A DNA stretch of 17,015 bases from Burkholderiaceae bacterium (GTDB taxonomy: Bacteria > Pseudomonadota > Gammaproteobacteria > Burkholderiales > Burkholderiaceae): positions 1 to 17,015 of the forward strand of contig JALREG010000276.1 of assembly GCA_023253905.1 (NCBI GenBank), read 5' to 3'. This document shows positions 1 to 7,975 of the stretch, piece after piece (the stretch's first letter is position 1; each line of letters opens with the position of its first letter). The translations under genes were made by a program, and so were the position numbers. Below the pieces are notes generated by a model. That model worked only from the letters and a program-made list of their open reading frames with translations, had not been told where the DNA came from and did no database searches.

Positions 1-1564
1 GGCGTCGCAGCACCAGATTGTTGACCCAAAGAGCTGCTAGCAGCATGACCATCAGGTTGAGCAGTACCAGCTCAACGGTCAGGGTTGCCTTGGCCTGATC
101 GTAAGGTGCATCAAGCACCAGCGCGACCAGGGCGGTGAGAAGTAACGCGACGAACAGTTGACCGCTCGACACCGCAATCACGAAGTCGGCCAGCAGATTG
201 CCCGCGCCCGATACCCAAAGCGTACCCATCAGGATGCCGGCGGTGGTCACTGCGGCACCCACCGCAACATTGTTCGACATGGCATCGATGACCGACTCGA
301 GGTATTGGCTCATCGGCACCCGCGTGGACCGATGAAGGAGCGACACCGCGAAAAGCGCGGCCAACCCGATGAACGCCGACAACTGCGGCGAAGCGCCGAT
401 AAAGAGCGGCGCAATCAGCGCGGCAAGCGCGATCATGAGATGGCCGCCTGAGCGCATTGCTTCGCCGACGGTGGGGAGCTTTTCGGTAGTGGCCTGCAAC
501 CCCTGTCCGCGAATATAGATCTCGACCTGCACATGAAGCGCGATGAAGTAGAGCAGCGCCGGGATGAGCGCGGCCACCACAATTGACCAGTAGCCAATGC
601 CCAGCAGACCCGCCATCAGGAACGCGGCCGACCCCATCACCGGCGGCATGATCTGCGCACCGGATGAAGCCACCGCCTCGATAGCGCCCGCCGTATGCGG
701 CGCAAAACCGGTTCGGATCATGAGCGGGATGGTGACGTTACCCATACCCACCACATTACCGACCACGCTTCCTGAGGTGGTGCCCTGGAGCGCACTCGAC
801 AAAATGGATACATGGGCAGGCCCGCCCGCACGCCGCCCGAGGAGCGCGAGCGACAACTTTTCAAAGAATTCGATGCCGTTGGTGCGAACCAGCATGGCGC
901 CGAAAATCAGAAAAATCATGAGATAGCTGGCAGCCACCCCGGCGGTGGGGCCGAAAATTCCGTTGTCCTGCATGAACAGCACTTCGATGAAGGTCTGCCA
1001 GCGCACATTGGGTGCGGCAAACATCCCAGGGAAATGCTTCCCAAAGAGCGCCTGCAGTCCGAACGCGAGACACACCACCACCATTGCAAGCCCGATGAAG
1101 CGGCGTGTGACCTCAAGCGCCACCACCAGATAAACGATTCCGATCGCAAGATCTTCGGGAAACGGAAACCCGATACGCCGGGCAAAGTCTTCGTAGTCGA
1201 TGAAAATGTAGACCATGCCTGCTGCCATGATCGCCACCAGCAGCAGATCCGGTGCAAGGCTCACCCAGCTTCGCTCGCTCCAGCGGCGTCCACCCGCAGA
1301 GCGCAGCAGCAGGCCGATTGAGAGAATGGCCCACACAAACGCACAGCGCTGCAGGAAAGCGGTAAGCGAGCCAAACAGCGCGCAGTAAATCATCATCACG
1401 CCGAGAAACATCGACAGGAAGATGATGAGCGCCGCAACCAGGCGCTGACGAAACGATCCGCGCCGGATCACCGCCCGGATTGACGGCAGTGCATCGGTTG
1501 CGTCCCTGAGCGAGGCGGCCGCGCGCGCCGCCTCATCGGGGTTTCGGAGATCGCCGCGGGTCAC
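1..1564 (-). CDS. TRAP transporter fused permease (DctQM type), TAXI-associated, 3'-truncated by window edge
   Basis: Integral inner-membrane permease of a TRAP carboxylate transporter, which would use the ion gradient to take up the ligand delivered by the adjacent TAXI receptor. The reading frame is open from 1564 to the left edge, about 521 codons; complete fused permeases are usually 600-700 residues or more, so the C-terminus is missing. A soluble head of about 40 residues (many Ala and Arg) is followed by repeated hydrophobic segments starting near residue 42 (LVAALIIFLSMFLGVMMIY). Around residues 258-282 lies the Gly-rich hallmark of the large TRAP domain, with GTTSGSVVGNVVGMG followed by TIPLM, and then a GAQIMPPVMG segment. 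The start chosen is GTG at 1564-1562, whose GTGA overlaps the receptor stop; there is no in-frame Met before about residue 52. The Shine-Dalgarno is weak (GAGAAG), so translation is probably coupled to the receptor gene. Family assignment is firm; the ligand is unknown. Confidence 0.92.
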   Translation of the reverse strand, partial: MTRGDLRNPDEAARAAASLRDATDALPSIRAVIRRGSFRQRLVAALIIFLSMFLGVMMIYCALFGSLTAFLQRCAFVWAILSIGLLLRSAGGRRWSERSWVSLAPDLLLVAIMAAGMVYIFIDYEDFARRIGFPFPEDLAIGIVYLVVALEVTRRFIGLAMVVVCLAFGLQALFGKHFPGMFAAPNVRWQTFIEVLFMQDNGIFGPTAGVAASYLMIFLIFGAMLVRTNGIEFFEKLSLALLGRRAGGPAHVSILSSALQGTTSGSVVGNVVGMGNVTIPLMIRTGFAPHTAGAIEAVASSGAQIMPPVMGSAAFLMAGLLGIGYWSIVVAALIPALLYFIALHVQVEIYIRGQGLQATTEKLPTVGEAMRSGGHLMIALAALIAPLFIGASPQLSAFIGLAALFAVSLLHRSTRVPMSQYLESVIDAMSNNVAVGAAVTTAGILMGTLWVSGAGNLLADFVIAVSSGQLFVALLLTALVALVLDAPYDQAKATLTVELVLLNLMVMLLAALWVNNLVLRR

Positions 1565-2640
1565 GGCTTCTCGGCGCCCACCGCAATGGTTTTGACAGGA
1601 TTACCCAACTCGCGATGGCAACGCTCGGCACCGGGGTGCAGCGGAACAAACACGGTCTGCGCAGCGCGGTCGGTGAGTTTTTCCGCACCCTTCCAGCCAG
1701 GCACCGACTCACCCCAGATTGCCGCGGTCTTGGGCGAATAGAGCTGCATACAAATCGCATACACAGTAGCCTCGGGCAGATCCTTGTGCACCACATAACC
1801 TAGCGACAGCTGCACCCCCACCACTTCATCGGCCTGCCAGGCGTAGGTCTTCCCAGGCATGACATTGCGCGTCATGGTGGGATAGTTTTCCATCAAAGAC
1901 TTGAGCACCCCATCGCTCATGCTCACGATGCGCGCGGAGTGGCTCGCCGCAAACTGGGTGATCATCGGCGAGGGATGATCGGCGGTCACGAACACAGCAT
2001 CAAGCTGCCCGTCGCCCAGCATGTCCATCTGCTGGTTCCAGTCGCCGGTGTGTACCAGCCCGCCATTTCGCTTGATCTGGTCATACGACAGGCTCACTCC
2101 CCGAAGCCCTACATTGACCATCGTGGAGGTGAGACTGTCGGCGGGCCCTACGCCAATCTTCTTGTCCTTGAGATCTGCCCATGACTTGATGGACGAATTG
2201 GCCTTCACCACCATTGTGGGGCTCGCCGAGGGCTTGTTCAGAAAACCGAGATAGGAGCCCATGTAGCGCAGGTCACGCATCTTGGGACGGCGCGCGAAGG
2301 TGCGTTCTGCATTCCAGGCATCGACCACGCTTTCACCTACGCCATGGCCGATCTGTGCCTCGCCGTTCTGAATGCGTGGTGGAACGGCCGAAGCCGTGCC
2401 CGGGAGTCGACGGATCTGAATGGTCTGCCCCGGAAACGAGCGCTTGATGGCTTCTTCCATCACCACAAATGCAAGATCGCTGGTGCTGCCCGCCGAGCCT
2501 CGCCCGATCAGCGTGATCGCCTCCGGCGCCTGCTGCGCGGAAACAATGCCAGAGGTACCCAGTAACGCGGTAAGCGCCAGGATGCCCCAAGGCCGGCAGC
2601 GGGCGCCACCGAGGGGCTTGAGTGAATTCATTTTGGTCAT
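1561..2640 (-). CDS. TAXI-family TRAP transporter periplasmic solute receptor
   Basis: Periplasmic binding protein of the TAXI (TRAP-associated extracytoplasmic immunogenic) family, 359 residues, the receptor for the permease encoded immediately downstream. The N-terminus has basic residues, then a hydrophobic core (GILALTALLGTSGIVSA) and a likely signal peptidase I site after Ala35. The mature protein opens with ITLIGRGSAGSTSD, the ligand-loop position of TAXI receptors, followed by a 'PGTASAVPPRIQNGEAQIG' segment and the IGVGPADSLTSTMVN segment typical of the family. The start ATG at 2640 lies 6 nt after GGAG and overlaps the stop of the CoA-transferase gene as ATGA. A second ATG three codons in is possible. 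Characterised TAXI/TRAP ligands are mostly small organic acids such as glutamate; the neighbouring aromatic oxygenase suggests an aromatic or related carboxylate here, which is inference. Confidence 0.93.
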   Translation of the reverse strand: MTKMNSLKPLGGARCRPWGILALTALLGTSGIVSAQQAPEAITLIGRGSAGSTSDLAFVVMEEAIKRSFPGQTIQIRRLPGTASAVPPRIQNGEAQIGHGVGESVVDAWNAERTFARRPKMRDLRYMGSYLGFLNKPSASPTMVVKANSSIKSWADLKDKKIGVGPADSLTSTMVNVGLRGVSLSYDQIKRNGGLVHTGDWNQQMDMLGDGQLDAVFVTADHPSPMITQFAASHSARIVSMSDGVLKSLMENYPTMTRNVMPGKTYAWQADEVVGVQLSLGYVVHKDLPEATVYAICMQLYSPKTAAIWGESVPGWKGAEKLTDRAAQTVFVPLHPGAERCHRELGNPVKTIAVGAEKP

Positions 2641-3806
2641 GATGGTCTCCTACTGTTGTAATTGGTCTGGCCCAGTTCGCGCAGGACGGTTTCGGTATCG
2701 GCACCCACGGCAGGGCCTGCGTGCCGTACGCGGCCCGGCAGCGATGACAGATGCGGGAGCGGCGCTGGCATGGGGAGCTCGCCACCGCGACCGTCGGCGA
2801 CGCGCACGATATCGCCGCGCGCGGCGATGTGTTCATCGCGAAGCAACTCGGCTGCATCAAAGAGCGGCCCCACCACGACATCGTTTGCCAGCACTTCGCG
2901 CATCGCCGTGTCGGCATCACGTGCGGCCATCCATTCGGCGATCCGCGCATCGAGTTCATCCATATTGTCGCGACGCGCCTGGGGCGTGTTGAATCGGGGG
3001 TCAGTACGAAGCGCTTCGCCCCCCACCATGTTGAGCATCCGGTCCGCCACGCTCGGCGTGGCGGCAGACACCGTGAGCAAGCGCTCATCTTGCGTACTGA
3101 AAATATTGCCGAGATTCCAGTTCATGGGGAACCGGTTGCCGTTACGCGGCTCGGCATGCCCCTGCACAGAGGCCACCTGCAGCTGCCATTCATTCATCCG
3201 GAGTAAGGTCTCATGGAGCCCGAGTTCGATGGGCACGGGCCGAGCGCCCGCCAGGCGCGCCCGGCGAAGCTCGAACAGCGCGGCGGTGGCCGCCATCATG
3301 CCGCTGGTGGTATCGGCGAGCGGAAACTCGGCCTGGATGGGCACGCCGTGCGGATGGCCGGTGAGCGCGACGACGCCGGTCGCAAGGCCCGCGAACCGGG
3401 GGTCGGTACTGCCCGCGAAGGTATCAAGATGGTCTGCCCCAGGGCTGAAGAGTCGAACCACCAGCGCCTGATGGTCGACCCGCTCAGCCGCCTCGCGCAG
3501 TGCAAGCCCCCAGAGGGAGTCGTCGGTGATGAGGAGATCGGCGGCACGTACGATCGCCTCCAGCGCCTGCGATCTATCAGGGTGGGCAGCGTCGAGCACC
3601 AGCGAACGCTTGTTTCGCCCGATGATCGGCCACCAGACCTCCTGTACCTGCTTCGATCCCAGCCGCCGCAGCCCTGACCCCTCGGCCGATTCGATCACCG
3701 TGACCTGGGCGCCAAAATCGCCAAGAAGCGCGGCCGCAAACGCCGGCGCCGGCGTGTCGCAGGCTTCGAAAATTTTCAAATTCAACGACCGCTCACCGGC
3801 TGTCAT
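2637..3806 (-). CDS. Class III (CaiB/BaiF-type) CoA-transferase
   Basis: Cytosolic formyl-CoA transferase/CaiB-like enzyme, 389 residues (normal family length about 380-410), which would move CoA from a donor thioester to a carboxylic acid. Visible family marks are the N-terminal AAALLGDFGAQVTVIE segment (CoA-binding Rossmann part), RNKRSLVLD near residues 64-72, LLITDD near 91-96, and the catalytic region FPLADTTSGMMAATAALFEL, in which Asp165 matches the aspartate that forms the acyl-enzyme anhydride. The start at 3806 has AGGA 8 nt upstream. It lies 62 bp downstream of the oxygenase small subunit and overlaps the TAXI receptor start by 4 bp, so it belongs to the oxygenase-transport operon. 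It probably activates the transported acid or the hydroxylated product. CaiB-family paralogues are hard to separate by sequence, so no substrate is claimed. Confidence 0.9.
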   Translation of the reverse strand: MTAGERSLNLKIFEACDTPAPAFAAALLGDFGAQVTVIESAEGSGLRRLGSKQVQEVWWPIIGRNKRSLVLDAAHPDRSQALEAIVRAADLLITDDSLWGLALREAAERVDHQALVVRLFSPGADHLDTFAGSTDPRFAGLATGVVALTGHPHGVPIQAEFPLADTTSGMMAATAALFELRRARLAGARPVPIELGLHETLLRMNEWQLQVASVQGHAEPRNGNRFPMNWNLGNIFSTQDERLLTVSAATPSVADRMLNMVGGEALRTDPRFNTPQARRDNMDELDARIAEWMAARDADTAMREVLANDVVVGPLFDAAELLRDEHIAARGDIVRVADGRGGELPMPAPLPHLSSLPGRVRHAGPAVGADTETVLRELGQTNYNSRRPS

Positions 3807-3868
3807 GGTTGGAGTCCTGTGCAGAACGCTGGCGGGTGGCAGGCTTCATGAAGACTCCTGCCGAGGCC

Positions 3869-4357
3869 TTAAAGCGGCGTGGCCAGCAGCGTCGGAATGA
3901 GACCGGTATCGGCCACCACCACTGCCGAACGGATCCGTGCCACGCCCGATATCACTCGCAGGCCCATCCGATAGCGGCCCACCGAGAAGAGCCTTGTCGC
4001 GCCTTCAGGATCGGTCTGAAACGCACTGTAAGACGCTTCGACCTGCCATAGTCCCTCGACCTGGCCAAAGTGACGCGGCAATCCGATCACGTGCCGGTCC
4101 CAGTGCAGGTTGTATTCATTGACATGCCGGTACGACTCGATGCGATCGAGGAGCATATCCCGGTTGTCGCACCAGATCATCACGTTGGGCAGCCCCTGCT
4201 CCTCATTTTCCCGGCTGATGACCCGGTAGTCGCAGTCGTCGGTGAAAAGCGTCGCCCAATCTTCTAGCCGATCCTGATCGAGCGCCATGCCATATTCGGC
4301 CAACAGGTCGGACACCGCATTGCGTACCTCTTGTGGAATGGCCGCCGTCACACTCAT
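3869..4357 (-). CDS. Ring-hydroxylating oxygenase small (beta) subunit
   Basis: Non-catalytic small subunit (162 residues) of an aromatic-ring-hydroxylating oxygenase, with the cone fold of the NTF2/SnoaL type; it forms the core of the hetero-oligomer with the large subunit encoded just upstream. Recognisable family features are the N-terminal helix pattern LLAEYGMALDQDRLEDWATLF, the DDCDYRVISREN strand, and the RDMLLDRIESYRHVNEYNLH segment. The start was set at ATG 4357-4355, not the upstream ATG at 4399. AAGGAGG sits exactly 6 nt before it, the ATGA overlaps the stop of the large-subunit gene, and homologues begin at this point. Pairing with the NagG-like large subunit suggests a NagH-like role in salicylate or substituted-benzoate hydroxylation. 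Confidence in the family is high, in the substrate low. Confidence 0.92.
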   Translation of the reverse strand: MSVTAAIPQEVRNAVSDLLAEYGMALDQDRLEDWATLFTDDCDYRVISRENEEQGLPNVMIWCDNRDMLLDRIESYRHVNEYNLHWDRHVIGLPRHFGQVEGLWQVEASYSAFQTDPEGATRLFSVGRYRMGLRVISGVARIRSAVVVADTGLIPTLLATPL

Positions 4358-5613
4358 CGCACGCCTCCTTCCGGCTCCACACCCATCAGCTCCGACCAAT
4401 ACGACCAGAAGCCGCGGATGGGTGTTTCCGTGACGCGGTGCGCCAGATCGCGAAGCGGTCCGCGCCCTCCCATCTCGACCACACTCGAGCTACCAGCGGG
4501 CGCGCTCGCGCTGGTGCGATGCGCGATCTCGATCGCCTCACCGTCTTCCATGCTGACCAGCCCCGCGGGTCCGACCAGATTAGCGAGAACGAGCCGATGC
4601 CGGGTCATCTCGGGCGTGTCGTCCTCATAGCCAAACAACGTCTGGAACACCTCCAGCTGATCGACCCCTTTCGGACGAATGTGCCGGGTACCCAGCGTGT
4701 TGTTGATCTGAATGATGATCGAACTGGGAAAAAAAGTGGGCGCAGCGAGATTCATACCGTCTTCAAATTCAGGAATGTATTGAAGAAGTTTTTGATCCCG
4801 TAGCCGCATTCGGTCGAGTTCGACGCCCGCGGTGCCGGCGTAGGCTGCGCGGGCCTCATCCTGGGTGTCGGAGGCCGCATACGCATGGTTCATGTTGTGC
4901 CGGTGCCGGGCATCCATCTTGACGCCGCCTTTCTGCGTGGCCCGATCCACGCCGTAGGTGACGAAGAACTCATGCAGCAGGCTTGCGTGATAGGTATCAC
5001 GGAGGTTCTCGGCGTAGAGCTTCCAGTTGCCGTGAATCAGCTGGCGCGAATAGCCGAGGATGCGGATCGGCTTGTGCATGAAGCGTCGAATCATGCCGGT
5101 GCCGAAATCGCCCAGGAAGTCTTCGATCGATTCACAGGCCTCGGAAAACGTTCCGAACAGCACGCCGTGAAAATTGACCAGACGGAGTTTTTTGGGCGCT
5201 ACCGACGCCGGGCTGAAATCGGCAGGCATGCCGCCCTCGCCCTTGAGGCCGCGTCGAAACGGAATGCCGGTCAGATCACCGCTTGGGGAATAACACCAGC
5301 GGTGATAGATGCAGACATGGTCGGTGGCGTTGCCCTGAACCTTACGGACGATGGTTGCGCCGCGGTGCGAGCAGCGATTTACCCAGGCGTGCAGTTCGCC
5401 GCTACGGTCGCGGGTTACCACAACGGGCGTATCCCCCACCCAGGTGGTGCGGAAGTCGCCGGGTTCGGGCACCTCGGCCTCCAGGCACAGGTAGTGCCAG
5501 AGCGGGCCGCGAAAGATACGCTCCATCTCAAGGCGGTACACCTCCTCGTCGTGATAGAGCCAGTGCGGGATCCGCGAATAGTCGTCGCGCGCCCAGTTAA
5601 CCTGAAAACCCAT
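4354..5613 (-). CDS. Rieske ring-hydroxylating oxygenase large (alpha) subunit, salicylate 5-hydroxylase (NagG)-like
   Basis: Catalytic subunit, 419 residues, of a two-subunit Rieske non-haem iron oxygenase. The Rieske [2Fe-2S] site is complete: CSH at 81-83 and CIYH at 101-104. The mononuclear iron site is complete: NWKLYAENLRDTYHASLLH at 196-214 gives bridging Asp206 and ligands His209 and His214, and the GPAGLVSMEDGEAIE segment supplies the likely carboxylate ligand Asp357. From memory, long stretches follow NagG of salicylate 5-hydroxylase and the related anthranilate dioxygenase group (PFRRG near 118, RILGYSRQ near 184, VTETPIRG near 394), so the substrate is probably a hydroxy- or aminobenzoate; this is by recall, not alignment. 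The start at 5613 has GGGGAG 4 nt upstream. It is the first gene of the minus-strand operon, divergent from the ABC ATPase. Ferredoxin and ferredoxin reductase, which such enzymes need, are not in this window. Confidence 0.93.
   Translation of the reverse strand: MGFQVNWARDDYSRIPHWLYHDEEVYRLEMERIFRGPLWHYLCLEAEVPEPGDFRTTWVGDTPVVVTRDRSGELHAWVNRCSHRGATIVRKVQGNATDHVCIYHRWCYSPSGDLTGIPFRRGLKGEGGMPADFSPASVAPKKLRLVNFHGVLFGTFSEACESIEDFLGDFGTGMIRRFMHKPIRILGYSRQLIHGNWKLYAENLRDTYHASLLHEFFVTYGVDRATQKGGVKMDARHRHNMNHAYAASDTQDEARAAYAGTAGVELDRMRLRDQKLLQYIPEFEDGMNLAAPTFFPSSIIIQINNTLGTRHIRPKGVDQLEVFQTLFGYEDDTPEMTRHRLVLANLVGPAGLVSMEDGEAIEIAHRTSASAPAGSSSVVEMGGRGPLRDLAHRVTETPIRGFWSYWSELMGVEPEGGVR
4364..4370 (-). 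promoter_or_regulatory. Strong ribosome binding site of the oxygenase small subunit
   Basis: On the minus strand this reads AAGGAGG, a near-perfect Shine-Dalgarno, 6 nt before ATG 4357. It lies inside the 3' end of the large-subunit gene and decides the start of the small subunit in favour of the shorter form. Confidence 0.85.
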
Positions 5614-5760
5614 CGTGCTCCCCGGGGAAATTCAGCCTGATGCGCAACGATACCCCAGACATCGCGCGGACCGCAGAGTCGACGTTTCGCTGGCGGCTAT
5701 CCCTGGCTCGGTCTACGATACCGTCCGCTTGTCATCGCCGCCAAAGGACACCCGCGCTCC
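5614..5760. promoter_or_regulatory. Divergent intergenic region between the oxygenase operon and the ABC ATPase operon
   Basis: These 147 bp separate two operons reading away from each other, so promoters for both should lie here. No convincing sigma-70 pair was found by eye. The octamer ACGATACC occurs twice in the same orientation, at 5647-5654 and 5715-5722, 68 bp apart; the second copy is part of an imperfect palindrome (ACGATACCGT, 8 of 10 symmetric). These could be regulator sites, but octamers this short also recur by chance. Confidence 0.4.
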
Positions 5761-6534
5761 ATGCAAGACATCGCAACGCCGTTCATCCGCCTGAAAGGGG
5801 TTCGCAAGGTCTATCGCACCGGAAAGCGCGAGCATCTGGCGATCTCCGACGCCACATTTGATGTGATGCCAGGCGAACTCGTATCGCTGGTTGGTCCGTC
5901 CGGCTGTGGCAAGTCAACGTTGCTCAAGATCCTGTCAGGGCTTCACCCGCACGACGGCGGCGAGGTCTCCATCGGGTCGACCACGCATCCGTTCGACCCG
6001 GCACGCGACATCGGCATGGTGTTTCAGCAGCCTCTGCTGCTCAAATGGCGACGCATTCTGGAAAACGTGCTGCTGCCCGCCGAGATTCTCGGCTTGCCCA
6101 TGGCCGAGTCACGCGACCGGGCCCGCGACCTGCTGGCGCTGGTCGGGCTCGCCGGAAACGAATCGAAGTATCCCTATGAGCTCTCCGGTGGCATGCAGCA
6201 GCGCGCGGCGATTGCCCGTTCACTGGTTCACGACCCCAAACTGGTCCTGATGGATGAGCCCTTCGGTGCGCTGGATGCGCTCACCCGCGAGAAAATGAAC
6301 CTGGAACTGCTGCGGATCTGGAAAGAGGCGGGCAAGACCATCATCTTCGTCACGCACGGCATTTCGGAGGCGGTATTTCTGGGCACCCGGGTCGTGGTCC
6401 TCACCGCCGGGCCCGCCAAGATGGCGGACAACTTCGACATCGATCTGCCGCACCCCCGTACGCTGGATATGAAAACGCAGGCGGCATTCGGCGCATACAC
6501 CCGGCGGATCTACAAACTACTCGGGATGGAGTGA
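5761..6534 (+). CDS. ABC transporter ATP-binding protein, NitT/TauT/SsuB family
   Basis: Cytoplasmic nucleotide-binding subunit, 257 residues (usual family length 240-270), of an importer in the nitrate/taurine/alkanesulfonate group. All ATPase motifs are present: Walker A GPSGCGKST at 45-53, Q-loop Gln89 in VFQQPLLLKWRRI, signature LSGGMQQRAAIARSL from 141, Walker B LVLMDEPFGALD from 161, and switch His199. The usual Asp after the switch His is Gly here (VTHGISEA). The start has only AAAGGA 12 nt upstream, a long spacing, but its N-terminus fits the family. No permease or periplasmic receptor accompanies it: the next gene, 65 bp downstream, encodes an MmgE/PrpD protein. It must pair with a permease encoded elsewhere or be a relic of a complete transporter. 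The substrate is unknown. Confidence 0.93.
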   Translation: MQDIATPFIRLKGVRKVYRTGKREHLAISDATFDVMPGELVSLVGPSGCGKSTLLKILSGLHPHDGGEVSIGSTTHPFDPARDIGMVFQQPLLLKWRRILENVLLPAEILGLPMAESRDRARDLLALVGLAGNESKYPYELSGGMQQRAAIARSLVHDPKLVLMDEPFGALDALTREKMNLELLRIWKEAGKTIIFVTHGISEAVFLGTRVVVLTAGPAKMADNFDIDLPHPRTLDMKTQAAFGAYTRRIYKLLGME

Positions 6535-6599
6535 TCGCCCCCAGGTTCAGGGCAGATCGCCACACCGCGCCCCCTTTCATTTTCAGACGAGAACCCCGC

Positions 6600-7958
6600 A
6601 TGCCAGGACTTACCCGATCCCTTGCAGAATTTGTCCACGCGCCTGGAATAGGCGCCTTGTCTGGCCGTGCGGTCGAGATCGCGCAGAGCGGCTTTATCGA
6701 CACAACCGCCACCCTGATCGCGGGTCGCGAGGAGCCTGTTGTGGGAATGGTCACGCGGTTTGTGGCCGCCCGGGGCTCCACCGCGCGCGAGGCCACCGTG
6801 CTGGCCGGCACGGGACGCGCGGCCAGTGCCGACGCGGCACTCATCAATGGCACAGCCGGTCATGCGCTTGATTTCGATGATGTCGCAATGGGCGGGCATC
6901 CCAGCACCGTCCTGGTACCCACCGTGTTGGCGGAGGCCGAGGCGTTAGGCCTGGGCGGCGCCGAAGCAGTACGTGCGTATCTGGTGGGCTATGAGGTCTG
7001 GAGCGAGTTGTTCCGCCGTGAGCCGGATGCCTACCATCTGAAAGGCTGGCATCCCACGGCGGTGCTCGGTACGGTCGCTGCGGCGGCGGCATCCGCTCAT
7101 CTGCGCGGGCTTCCCGCCGACCGGATTCGTCATGCGCTCTCGCTCGCCGGCAGTTTCGCCGCCGGTCTGGTGGCCAATTTCGGCACCATGACCAAGCCGC
7201 TCCACGCCGGCCGCGCCGCCGCCGCGGGCATCGAGGCCGCGCATCTGGCCCAAGCTGGGCTCACTGCGGCTGACGATGCGCTCGAGCATCATGCGGGCTA
7301 TCTTGCCGCGCTCTCGCCAAAGGGAAACGTCGACCTCGACGCGCCCGTGATCACGCAAAACCGGCCGCTCGGTATTCTCGATACCGGGCTGTCGATCAAA
7401 AAATATCCGATCTGCTATGCCACCCACCGGGTGATTGATGCGGTGATCGACCTCGCTCAGGCCCACGACCTTAAGCCGGAGTCGGTGCGCGAAGTGCGGG
7501 CCTGGATCGGCGTCGCACAGGCGTCGATGCTGCGCAATCATCGCCCGGTCACAGGGCTTGAAGCCAAATTCAGCCTCGAGTTTGCGGTGGCCTCTTCGCT
7601 CGCGGCGCGTAGCGTGGGGCTGGCTGAACTGACCGATGGCTTCGTGAACCAGCCGCTGGTTCAACGCCTCATGGAGCGCGTAAAGATCCAGGCGGTTGAC
7701 GGCGAACGCTGCCCCCACGAACCCGTGTTTGCCCTCAATGATCGCATCGAGATCGAGCTCACCGATGGGCAGGTGCTTGCCTCTGGCGATCTGCGTTTTG
7801 CGCGCGGCAATGCCATGCTGCCGCTCAAGCCCGCCGATCTGAAGGCAAAATTTTTCGACTGCACCCGCGCCGCGCGCGACCTCGATGCAGAGGCGGTGTT
7901 CGAGCGGCTGAACCGGCTACCAGAACTCCCCCGGGTCGCCCAACTGTTTCATGGCTGA
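6600..7958 (+). CDS. MmgE/PrpD family protein (2-methylcitrate dehydratase / aconitate decarboxylase superfamily)
   Basis: Cytosolic protein of 452 residues from the all-helical MmgE/PrpD fold, whose characterised members dehydrate 2-methylcitrate or decarboxylate cis-aconitate; many catabolic-island members have unknown substrates. Family motifs are INGTAGHALDFDDV (Asp92-Asp94 region), HPSTVLVPTVLAEAEAL after His100, KGWHPTAVLGTVAAAAASA near 148-166, FGTMTKPLHAGRAAAAGIEAA near 194-214, and KKYPICYATHRVID near 267-280. ATG 6600 was chosen because LTRSLAEFV is where relatives begin. A longer form from GTG 6531, overlapping the ATPase stop as GTGA, would add 23 residues unlike the family. The Shine-Dalgarno before 6600 is weak in either case. 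The gene lies between an ABC ATPase and an acyl-CoA ligase. A dehydratase, decarboxylase or isomerase acting on a polycarboxylate is plausible, but PrpD identity is not claimed. Confidence 0.9.
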   Translation: MPGLTRSLAEFVHAPGIGALSGRAVEIAQSGFIDTTATLIAGREEPVVGMVTRFVAARGSTAREATVLAGTGRAASADAALINGTAGHALDFDDVAMGGHPSTVLVPTVLAEAEALGLGGAEAVRAYLVGYEVWSELFRREPDAYHLKGWHPTAVLGTVAAAAASAHLRGLPADRIRHALSLAGSFAAGLVANFGTMTKPLHAGRAAAAGIEAAHLAQAGLTAADDALEHHAGYLAALSPKGNVDLDAPVITQNRPLGILDTGLSIKKYPICYATHRVIDAVIDLAQAHDLKPESVREVRAWIGVAQASMLRNHRPVTGLEAKFSLEFAVASSLAARSVGLAELTDGFVNQPLVQRLMERVKIQAVDGERCPHEPVFALNDRIEIELTDGQVLASGDLRFARGNAMLPLKPADLKAKFFDCTRAARDLDAEAVFERLNRLPELPRVAQLFHG

Positions 7959-7975
7959 AGCGGAGCGCAAACGTC

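Noticed and set aside
2662..3471. Long plus-strand open frame over the CoA-transferase gene
   Set aside because: Its translation is Ser/Arg/Ala-rich without motifs, and it lies wholly antisense to a gene with clear family features.
6531..6599. GTG start of MmgE/PrpD overlapping the ATPase stop (GTGA)
   Set aside because: The overlap is tempting, but the extra 23 residues do not look like the family N-terminus. It remains a possible alternative.
6945..7718. Long open frame on the minus strand within the MmgE/PrpD gene
   Set aside because: Antisense frames of this length are expected in GC-rich coding DNA. The translation is His/Arg-rich without a recognisable domain, and the plus-strand gene is certain.
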